From: Globisporangium splendens
Taxonomy: Eukaryota > Oomycota > Peronosporomycetes > Pythiales > Pythiaceae
NCBI GenBank assembly: GCA_006386115.1
Contig: VFIW01000005.1
Location: 744,001-808,000 of the forward strand
Reading direction: 5' to 3'
Length of the DNA stretch: 64,000 bases
The notes beneath the pieces are model-generated. The model was not told where the DNA came from. It searched no databases and was given only the letters and a program-made list of their open reading frames with translations. The translations under genes and the position numbers were made by a program. Shown one piece after another: positions 55,673-64,000 of this stretch; positions within the stretch are counted from its first letter, which is position 1, and every line of letters starts with the position of its first letter.

Positions 55673-56660
55673 GCGGACACAACAAATGGAGGGAAAGAGG
55701 AGATGTGAGTGAACCTATAAGAAGGCGCCATTGTATGCATCAACACACGTGCATATCCATTCTCTCGTTCTTCAACGTTCCACGTACGCGCGCTGCTGGG
55801 TGCCGTCATCTCGCGCGCGAGTGGTTCCATTTTTTAGGATAAAGGCAATGCCGCTAGGTTTGTTTCCCTTTCGGCGGGCAAAATGGGGGATGACACCCTG
55901 GTGGTGCAGCAACTCCAGATCCATCTTACCACACAATAAACCTCTTTATATTCAATTAATGTGCACAGCGTATAACAAAGACGCCTTCTTGTAACGAATA
56001 AATGGGCATGAAATAACAGCAGAGGCTAGCAGAGGCAGATCGGCACATTCGAACTGGGGTTGTGTCCACTTTCATTCTGGCCAAATCGTCGCTATTTCGG
56101 CCACGAATTACAGCCAATCAACAAGTCTGTATCCGACCTCTCAAAATTGTATAGACTTTCAGTTCTGTTAACGTATAAATCATTAAAATTAATATTCGAG
56201 TGCTGTTTTTCCAAAAGGGAGCATCTGCTGGTGCACAGTGGTCCACATGCGAACGAATCTGCATGCACCTGTCGGACCATGGAGCCTGGACGCATCTCCA
56301 CGACAGATCCGCGAGCGCTTCCATAATTTGCAGCAGCCTCCGCAACACACCAGTGCGCCGCCCACTGTCCACAGGACACTCGCTGTCATCATCGTGGGAT
56401 CCTCGCTTCCCCACAACCGCACTTCCACGCTGGCGCACACATGTGAGTTGCTCAGAAGGTGGCGCTTGGATGTGTAACTCTGGACGGCAACAGGGTTACG
56501 TTTCCTAGCGTAACCCAAAGAAGCAAAACACAACAACCCGGAACCGCGGCTCTGGCCACCGACGACGAACGACGGCCGACTGAGCTCTCCGCCTGTTTTC
56601 TGTGGCGAGGAACAAGCGGTGGCTTCACACCCGCGGACCGGAAGAATATTCTCGTGCGCT
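55673..56660. other. Intergenic, about 1 kb, with a perfect inverted repeat at 56493-56516
   Basis: No gene is supported. The left part should hold the SRPK promoter. The right part is the 3' flank of the next minus-strand gene. Confidence 0.5.
56493..56516. repeat. Perfect 8-bp inverted repeat GGGTTACG / CGTAACCC
   Basis: The arms 56493-56500 and 56509-56516 are exact reverse complements around an 8-base spacer. The right arm contains the AGCGTAACC word found again at 58314, 59181 and 59203. It is suited to binding a dimeric factor. Confidence 0.55.
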
Positions 56661-58067
56661 TTAGCTGTTCTTGATGCCGAGGTGCTTTAGGTACTTGAAG
56701 CGGATGTCGTGGTTCGAGCGGCCGCGCGGAGCGATCTTGATCTGCGTCTCGATGGGGCACAGCGACAGCGTCGGGATCGGATTAGCGGAAGCGCTGCTGC
56801 CACTGAGTGCCTGACCGCGCGTTAATGGACTAAGCGACGGGGAACGCGCGCGTATTGCAGCTACTGCAGCCTGACGTTTCGCTGCCGCAGCTGCAACCTT
56901 GTTGGCTTCGATCGCTTTCTGCTCGGCTTCGTATTTGCGCTGCCGTGCTTCTTCTCGCGCCATCGCTTCGTTCTCTCGATACTCGGCCTCGACCTGCTCT
57001 TCGTATTCGCGCTCCATTTCTTCGTACACATCTTCTAGATTTCGCTCCACCATCGCGATGAATTCCACACGCGTGTGCCACATACAGTCGCGCTGACGCT
57101 TCGAGTAGTCTTTGTGCAGCGGGATGTAAAACAATTCGGCTTCCTCGTTGAAGCGGATCGATTTCCGCCGAGGTGGGTCTGCTTGTGATAACGACTGTGA
57201 CGATACGCTGGTTGCGGTGCTGCTTGCGCTTGCAGTTGTTGCAGCATCGTCGTCTTGTCCTTTCGGTGGCGAGTTTGAGCCGTACCAACTGGCAATGAAC
57301 TGGAAAAAATTCTTGGACTCTCCCTTTCGCGTCGGCGCATCGTTCAGCCGCACTTTGAGACCTTCCCGGCGCTCTTTCTTGCGGCCCGTCGTGCGTTCCA
57401 AATCGCTGCGTGACAAGTTAAATCCAAGCTGCTTCCAGTACTGCTGTCGAATCGCCATGGAGTCTCGACGAAGCTGTGGCGCGGGTGAAATGGGACTAAA
57501 CGAGCTCGTCTGTCGACCAGTTGGCGTCGGTGTGAGAATCAACGGACTCGGAGCGGATGGCAGACTCTCGGCGTCGACACACGCGCGCTTCTTGCTTTTC
57601 CCCTTCCCACTCGAGCCATTGTTGCTGTTCCGCAACGATCGTCGCCGTCGCTTCTCTTCCTCAACCGCGAGATCATCCACAGGACACACTTGGAGCAACG
57701 ACGACATCGGCTTGAGCAGGAACCGCGTCTGCGCATCGTCGCCGCTTTCCAATCGCTGCTCGTCTTCGTAGTACTCATCGCCAAACTCGTCGCCGTCGTC
57801 CGACGCGACGCTGCTGCTGCTGCCGCTTTGGCTCGAGCGCTCGCTGCTGTTTACGGTCGCGTCGCTGTGCAGATCGGCCATGGTGCCCACGTGCGCGTCT
57901 TCGCCGTCAAGAGCCGCCGCCGCTTCTTTCGAATCTGCCGCAGTTCCAGCGGCGCCACACGCGACTGGACACACGACGCCTCGTGGTTGAGCAGACGCAC
58001 TGAAACTCACACTGGCGGTGCTGCGATCCACCACGTCGTCCGCGGGGGGTATGGAGCAGAGCGTCAT
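56661..58067 (-). CDS. Unknown protein, 468 aa, single exon
   Basis: Not recognised. The first 230 residues are Ser-, Asp- and Ala-rich and probably disordered, with a basic run EEEKRRRRSLRN. A compact, conserved-looking block sits at about residues 310-375: RRKSIRFNEEAELFYIPLHK, then DYSKRQRDCMWHTRVEF. The KSIRF start fits the RVxF type of PP1-docking motif, and similar xVxF...P...W blocks are frequent in stramenopile proteins of unknown function. A strongly charged helix follows (EREYEEQVEAEYRENEAMAR) and then an Ala-rich coiled coil. The C-terminus FKYLKHLGIKN is hydrophobic. The upstream frame has no ATG, so 58067 is the start. Confidence 0.75.
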   Translation of the reverse strand: MTLCSIPPADDVVDRSTASVSFSASAQPRGVVCPVACGAAGTAADSKEAAAALDGEDAHVGTMADLHSDATVNSSERSSQSGSSSSVASDDGDEFGDEYYEDEQRLESGDDAQTRFLLKPMSSLLQVCPVDDLAVEEEKRRRRSLRNSNNGSSGKGKSKKRACVDAESLPSAPSPLILTPTPTGRQTSSFSPISPAPQLRRDSMAIRQQYWKQLGFNLSRSDLERTTGRKKERREGLKVRLNDAPTRKGESKNFFQFIASWYGSNSPPKGQDDDAATTASASSTATSVSSQSLSQADPPRRKSIRFNEEAELFYIPLHKDYSKRQRDCMWHTRVEFIAMVERNLEDVYEEMEREYEEQVEAEYRENEAMAREEARQRKYEAEQKAIEANKVAAAAAKRQAAVAAIRARSPSLSPLTRGQALSGSSASANPIPTLSLCPIETQIKIAPRGRSNHDIRFKYLKHLGIKNS

Positions 58068-59417
58068 TGTATAATCAGCAGTAATGCAGCGAGTCGCTTG
58101 ATCTCTCTCTCCTGGTTTCTCCTGTGCGCGCTTGTGCTTGGTGCCTGCGACTGGGAGTTGGAATGAGAGGAAGGAGATGAGAGGGCGTTTGTTCTTTTTG
58201 TCCCCATCGTAACCCGAGTGCAACCAACAAAGGGCACACGAAAAAAGCCTGCAGCTGGGGGGTTACACGCCGCTCAAACTGCGTAGCCTACCCATCACTT
58301 GAGCTCCTACAAAAAGCGTAACCTCTGCAAAAAAGGTACAGTACTTTTGTCCCGGCGGCGTAGCCACCTCGCGCGCTCTCACCTAATCTCTGCATCTGCT
58401 GTTTTTTCTCTGTTTGGCAGGCGCGTTATCCGGAAAACGGCTTTTGTTCTTTAGCAGAAGGTATACAAACTTGCAGATAAAAGTAGTTGTGATGCCTGAG
58501 AAAAATAAAGTTATACACCGCTCTCTCTAATTGCTTTAATGTGCGACTCTTTAGGATTCTTGGGCCGTTCGAGTTGAAGAAGAACTGCAATAGTCCACCG
58601 CTCTGACGCGCGTACTGACTCCAAAGCAAACTGTCCATGCACAAGCACGCAACACGCTGTAACCTGACGCCATTTTGGACACGCTGACGATGATGTTCGC
58701 CACGTGCACATGCGTGGGCTACAGTGACCCCCATTACAACCAATTGCTGTCATTTTGATTCAGGCTTGCTGCTAATTTGCACTTTGTATTGCACAAATTT
58801 CACCAAAAAAGTCTCTTGTATTGCCAAACATGCCCAAGATATCCTTCACTCTCATTTTCCCACCATCCTCAACACCGTGTTTGTGTGTGGAGGTCGGATA
58901 AAGAGCGAAAAAAGGATGCCACTCTTGCACACAGCTGGCTATTGAGGATCCACACTCATCACCATGAAAAAATAAGGTGCGCGCATCTTCCCTGCTGTGC
59001 GAACCGGCCAATTTGGACGACTTGGACCTCTGATGAACCTGATTATTGGGACCTGCTCCCGCTCCAACTCAGAAGCAAGCCCGCGCTTCAAGCAAAGGGG
59101 GGACAAAGCCACCAACAGCTGCACCGCACACAAGTCTGTTCCCCCTACACACAGCTTCAGCTTGCTTGTGCTCTCGCTCAAGCGTAACCTGCCAAAACAA
59201 AAAGCGTAACCATGGTTTACACTCGTCCACTCGAATTCCGCCGACTGATGATGCCTGAAGGGTCACGCGCACGTGATTGGCTGCGCGAAGCGGCGTCAAG
59301 TTACCGTATTTTTACACTGGGAGGTGGACCTATGACGCCGGCCGCATCACGCCTTCAACACCATCGTCTGATAATATTAGGTCCAATTCGCCCGTCCCTT
59401 TCTCGCACTGTGTCAAG
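58068..59417. promoter_or_regulatory. Divergent intergenic region with repeated AGCGTAACC word
   Basis: 1.35 kb between two divergent genes with no supported coding sequence. The word AGCGTAACC occurs at 58314-58322, 59181-59189 and 59203-59211. The last two lie 22 bases apart, about 200 bases upstream of the start at 59418. It could be a transcription-factor site used by both genes. An ATG at 59212 starts only a short unrelated frame. Confidence 0.45.
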
Positions 59418-61899
59418 ATGGCGACGCCGACGCCCCCCGACGCAGCCATTGGCGCCACGAGGGCGTCGCTGCGCCACAGGCGGCTGATCGACGGCGCGCA
59501 GCTCATCAAGAGCTACGTGCACGAGTCGGAGCTGCGGCGCGGACTCTCCAGGTGCGTCATGCAGCGCTCTCAACTGATGGAAGAGCTACAGAGCGCTAAT
59601 GGTCTAAATGTGCGTCTGTGCATGAACACAACAGGTTCGATAATGCGCCGTTCACTGCACGCGAGGCGGATGCACGGAGCACCACTCGCTTGAAGGGACA
59701 CCGTGAGGGAGATGACGAGACACAGCTGACGGCGGGTGCTGAAATGGATCGAATGGAGAAGAAGCAGGACGATGTGCGAATCCCCATGGAGCCGCATGCG
59801 GCGTCGAGTTATCGGCTTCGTCACGGGAACCAGCAGTACCCGAGACGAACGATTGCAAGCAATCAGTACGAGGAAGCATACGATGAAGTCGCGCATGCAA
59901 CAGAACAACCGCTGGCAGCGTTCTTTGCGAGCAAGCAGGTGCGTCGAGCGCGCCGCCTGTCGATTTCTGCGGCGCATGCAGCACAAGCGCTTGCGAATGC
60001 AAATGCGAACCAGACAGGGACCAGTAACAACGCGAACAGTAACAACATGAACCCTGTAAAGCCTGTGCTGGTGGTGAAGCGCAAGCTGCAAATGGAGTCG
60101 ATGGCGGCACCGCATCCGTACCGTACGACGGCAACTTCGATTGTGTCATCGTCGCGAGGGAAAATCAATGTACGCGACCAATATGCAAAGTTATGGACGA
60201 TGCAAGTAGCTCATTCGCATCACCATTTTTCTTTCCATGTGTAGCTCTCGTCCGAGCTGGATGCGGTGATCAAGACGTCGCCGTGGATGCGGCGGAAAGT
60301 GGTCCTGAACGACGACAAAACGCTGAGAGGAGGATCCCCCATTAAACTGCAGCACTCGCCTCGCCATGGGAGTGTAGCTGCTCTCGGTTCAGACAACGGT
60401 ACCGATTCGCTTGCCTCAGTAAATGGCGTAGCCAGCGGTGTCGGGAATATTTCGATGCACAGCAGCTCGAATGGCCGAAGCACCAACGTGAAAGATCTCT
60501 CGCAGTACGAAATCGAAAAGAAAGTGATGGCAGCATTCAGTCAGAGTACGTACGTGCTCGCAATTACGCGAATCCATGATGCTCTTGGACGGCAGAGGTA
60601 ATGTTGTGGCTGCTGTCGTTGCAGTTGTGCGCATGTGGCGCGATCGCAAGCGGCGAGGCGAAGCCAAGACGCTGACGATGATGAACGGCAACAAGTTGCG
60701 CAAAGACAACGGCATCGAGTCGTCCCACGTGGTCGGCATTCTCTCGCGGCGCATGATCCGCGAGGTGCCTGCGCTCACGTTCTTTGACGTCGAGCCAGAG
60801 ACCAACGCGGCATCGTCGTCCACGGGGGCAACCAAGACGACCTCTACTACCTCCAGCACCACAACACACAGCGCAGGTGTCCAATCAGTCTGACATCGCT
60901 GCTGCCGTGCTTGCGCGCAACACGCCACGCGGCGTGTGCTACACGCTGGATGCAAATGGCTGCCGTTGCATCAAAATGGAATCTGGGGTTTTGCGCAATG
61001 GCTGCACCCACCAAAACGACCGGCACAGGAACAAAGAGGAGATTACGATCGAAAAAGCCATGGCCAAGACGCTGCGTCGCAAGTAAGTGTCTATAAGCTT
61101 CGTTTGTGCACTGAGTTAAATCCGTTCTCACCTTCTAAACTCCCTATGCTTGGCTTTCAAAGAATGGCAAAGCGAGTGAAAAGCAAACGCCTTGGCGTGC
61201 GTCGCCTGGTGGACGATTTTCATAAATCCCGCCACGATTTAGCCATGAAGCTCCACTCACAACTCGGTTGGTCTCCTACTGCTTTGATTGCGTGTCTTGT
61301 GTTTGTCTGTTCTCATCTCACAAGTGTGCACTGTTGCTGTTCTTGGCTGCTGTAAAACAACTTGCAGCCTTGCGTCAGGCTGAGGGCGAGAAAATGTTCA
61401 ACATGCGTTTGGCACTGCTACTGTCCGACGACACGACGCTGCCGCCATACCATGCGCAGAAGGAGCTCTACCTCGCCCGCGTGCGCTGTCGGAAAGCTGA
61501 TGTCCTCGCAAAGTGCCAGCCAAGTATTTTTGGTGCGGTTCAAATTGTGGCACTCATATTGACCGCAGGATGACTTTGTGACCCAGACCCTCCATGCACT
61601 CGGCGCACTGCTGCAGTATGTGGAAACCAAGGGCGAGCAAAGTGGACTGGACGTGTCGTCGGGCGAGTTCCACTTTCTCGATCTATTTCGCTGTGTCGTC
61701 GAAGAAGACAAAGTGCTGACGCCGCTGATCTCGGACGGGATCCGGCAGCAGCTCACGCCGCCCGACCTGCAGAACGCGACGGTCCAGGTACGTTTATCTT
61801 CTCGGCGTTAACTGTGTGTGAGTTCTCGGACTCACGAGAGTATTATTGCCTCTATAACAGGAGCTCCTGGCAATTTTGACTGACGAAGTGAACCGCTAA
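59418..61899 (+). CDS. Unknown multi-exon protein, about nine exons
   Basis: Not recognised. Exons well supported by phase: 59418-59551, 59635-60169, 60245-60545, 60625 to about 60763 or 60874, about 60875-61082, 61163-61266, 61368 to about 61478, 61569-61787 and 61861-61899. The N-terminus (ASLRHRRLIDGAQLIKSYVH) is basic. The middle is Asn-, Ser- and Gly-rich. A helical region KDLSQYEIEKKVMAAF joins to IVRMWRDRKRRGEAK, and the end is helical (FVTQTLHALGALLQYVETKG). Two places are unresolved. Near 60,760-60,875 either an intron with a GTGCCT donor or a frameshift is needed. Near 61,479 a GTGCGC donor is the only phase-correct way to reach the exon at 61569. The gene ends at TAA 61897-61899. 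Confidence 0.55.
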
Positions 61900-62056
61900 G
61901 CATTGCGGACATGGAGTTTTACAGCGAGATGCGCGTACACGCAATAGAAAAACAATGATTCATCAAGCACACATCCAGTACAATACAACAGCACAACAAT
62001 AGACTGATGTTCCTGTCTGCCTTGCTTTCATTTCATTTCGCGTTCATTCGTTCGTA

Positions 62057-63207
62057 TTATACCGGAGTCGACATGCTGTTGGTGCTTGCCGCAATCTCAT
62101 CGTCTTCGCTCGATGGTGGCGACGGCACACGCTGTCGCAGATCGTGGTTCATGGGTGCGTTCGCGAGTTTCTTGTTGTTGAGTTTCTCGTCGACATCGTC
62201 GAGTTGCTGGTCGTTCAGGAGCTCGTCGTCCACGCCGTCGGCGGCGCCACTCGTGTCCATGTTGCGGAACTTGTACGCGACGACGGCGACCGCAGCGACG
62301 GCCATAGCAGCCGCGGCCACGCTGCCCACGACGGCGATGTACGCGCTCCAGTCCAATTTCGAAATCTGGTAGTCGCCGCTGTTGAAAAACTGCACGGAAG
62401 TGTCGTACTGGATGTAGATACCGTCGCACGAGCCGTTCTTGTGGTTGCGCGTCTGCAGCGCGTAGCACTCCTCGATCTTGGTCTCACTGATCAGCGTGGT
62501 CTTAATCTGCGCGCTGCTGTCGAACGGAACCTGGTAGTGGAACACGCCTGCAGCCATGTCACTCGCGCGCGAGCCATCGACGATGAAGTGGTAGAGCGTG
62601 TCGCTGTCCTTCCACGCCACGACCAGGTAGCCGCACTGCACGACACCGCTCGAGTGGAATTGGTGCACGGCCACACAGTCCTTCGAGACACACTGCGCCG
62701 TGTCCTTGAAGAGCACCCAGTCCGCGTTCAAATTGGTCTGGTTGAGCGCTACGTATGGACAGAGAAAACAAAACGATTAGCCTCGAATGCTTACGACGGT
62801 GTGCTAACAGCACACGTACTCGTGAGTTTCTGCGCGATGGCGCACTTCTGGAAGCGGCTCTGGATCGCGTCGTTGCCGATGCAGCGCTTGCGGCTCCGCG
62901 CCTGGAAGATGTTGGAGCACCCGACGACGAGACTCGCGCAGCGCTTGCCGTCGGCGCAGCCGCACTCGTCGCTGTCGCAAAACACGTCGTCGATCTGGAT
63001 CTTGCCCTCGGCATCACACACAGACAGCGTGCTCGTCGTAGCCGTGGCTGTTGCTGCTGTTGCTCCAGAGGAAGACGACGAGGACGACAGCGTCGTGCAG
63101 TTCCGCGCCGTGTACTGGCACGCGCTGCACTCGAACGCGTGCACAGGGGCGAGAGCGGCGACCGCCAGCAGCAGCGCCGCCAGCATGTACGAGCGCTTAG
63201 GAGTCAT
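62057..63207 (-). CDS. Cys-rich type I membrane protein
   Basis: 359 aa from two exons, 63207-62820 and 62748-62057. A signal peptide is clear (SYMLAALLLAVAALAPVHA, cleavage expected near AHA/FEC). The ectodomain is Cys-rich: FECSACQYTARNCTTL, VFCDSDECGCADGKRCASLV and IGNDAIQSRFQKCAIAQ, with a Ser/Thr/Ala linker between the first two. N-glycosylation sites are seen at NCT, NQT and NGS. One membrane helix near residues 270-295 (WSAYIAVVGSVAAAAMAVAA) precedes a short acidic cytoplasmic tail (DDELLNDQQLDDVDEKL) with a possible ExLL-like signal. The family is not known to me. A cell-surface receptor or endomembrane protein fits. Convergent with the previous gene, 157 bp between stops. Confidence 0.82.
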
Positions 63208-63591
63208 AGTGTGTGGACTTGTTCTGCTTCTTCGCTCTGCTTGTTTCTGCTGCTGTGGCGCTATGAGGGCGGTCGTAGTGGCGCAATCGGATGGGAACGG
63301 CACGCAGCTCGCTTGACTCGTGCGCCTTCGCATATTGGACAAGAGTCATACACTCGCATTAGAGACAGAGAGCGACAAACGACATGAAAAGCACGGTACA
63401 TTTCATAAGTTTTCAGAAAACAGACAGTGTGCGAACTTAGGCGAACAATGCTTCTCAAATAGAGCGCTGTACGCGAACTTGAATGTTTGAAAAAATTGCG
63501 AACCTGGACTGGTTGGCGAACTTAACGATTTGAAAGGTTTCCCTTTGCAGAACCGATAGACAGGAAAAAAAAGAAAAGAAAACGGAGCCAC
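63208..63591. promoter_or_regulatory. Divergent promoter region
   Basis: 384 bp between the membrane-protein start and the last gene's start. No named site. Confidence 0.3.
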
Positions 63592-64000
63592 ATGAGCGCG
63601 AATTACTGTAGCATCCGCCGCCGCGACGGCAACGCGTCGGACGCGATCGCGGCGATTCTCCACCCAAACGAAGGGTACCGGTACGCTCTCCATGTGCGCT
63701 GCTGTGTGTAGAATGCTGCCCTCGTTTGTGCGACTCTCTAGGCGAGCGTATGCTGCGCACGCCGCGAAGCTACAAGCATCCATTCCACACGACACTGACT
63801 AAATTTTGCATGTGCATGGCGATTTGGATAGTGAAAAGCTCAAGAAGAAAGGCATTACGCCCAAGGACTACGAGCGCGAAAACAAAATGCGAATAAAGCA
63901 GATGCAGCAGAAAAACCGCGAGCAGCGGCTTCGTGAGGTACATTATGCCTGTTCGCATTGGCTAATGTGATGCCATTCTGATACACATTCGATTGGTGCT
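63592..64000 (+). CDS. Start of an unknown gene, 3' part beyond window
   Basis: Exon 1 (63592-63680) encodes SANYCSIRRRDGNASDAIAA then ILHPNEGYR, with donor GTACGC. A second exon probably starts after TCTCTAG at 63741 (AYAAHAAKLQASIPHDT). A third after GATAG at about 63830 encodes KLKKKGITPKDYERENKMR then IKQMQQKNREQRLRE, to a GTACAT donor at about 63937. The splice between exons 2 and 3 is not clear. A charged helical protein, family unknown. Confidence 0.45.

Overview
The window looks like nuclear DNA of an oomycete (Phytophthora/Pythium type). I infer this from short GT-AG introns (mostly 50-135 bp, donors often GTACGT, GTAAGT or GTGCGT), compact genes on both strands, GC-rich coding sequence against AT-richer spacers, and a characteristic gene set: ankyrin repeats joined to a TKL-type kinase, a Crypton with a GCR1_C-like domain, and a PI3-kinase with an N-terminal cyclic-nucleotide-binding domain. 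The exon chains below were built by hand from splice signals and reading phase; no search was run.

Layout. 1-4.7 kb: COG8 (-), COQ9 (+) and a MORN-repeat protein (-). 4.7-9.1 kb: 4.4 kb with no supported gene. 9.1-18.6 kb: a probably myristoylated PP2C (+), PUS3 (-), DNA primase large subunit (-), a 2OG-Fe(II) oxygenase-like protein (+) and a ten-exon sideroflexin (+). 18.7-20.1 kb: a broken ankyrin/kinase gene. 20.8-23.7 kb: two convergent multi-exon genes of unknown function. 23.9-30.4 kb: an MGST3-like (MAPEG) gene array with two nearly identical intact copies, four relics and an embedded hAT-like element. 31.4-45.8 kb: a dense housekeeping block with purine synthesis PURH/ATIC (+), phosphatidylserine synthase (-), the cNBD-PI3K (-), a CRT-like transporter (+), a coiled-coil gene with an in-frame stop (+) and uroporphyrinogen decarboxylase (-). 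47.2-50.6 kb: a dead Crypton and further degenerate coding sequence. 51-64 kb: an EF-hand/coiled-coil gene (-), an SRPK-like kinase (-), two unknown proteins, a Cys-rich type I membrane protein (-) and the start of another gene (+).

Functional picture. Most intact genes are single-copy housekeeping functions: Golgi tethering, ubiquinone, haem and purine synthesis, lipid synthesis and signalling, tRNA modification, replication priming and splicing-factor phosphorylation. They do not form a pathway cluster. The accessory material is confined to three patches: 18.7-20.1, 23.9-30.4 and 47.2-50.6 kb.

The most interesting items are the cNBD-PI3K architecture, the MAPEG birth-and-death array, the Crypton whose predicted catalytic Arg codon reads as a stop, the kinase relic that lost its N-lobe, and several single-base disruptions in otherwise well-formed genes. 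The last group could be real decay or assembly error.
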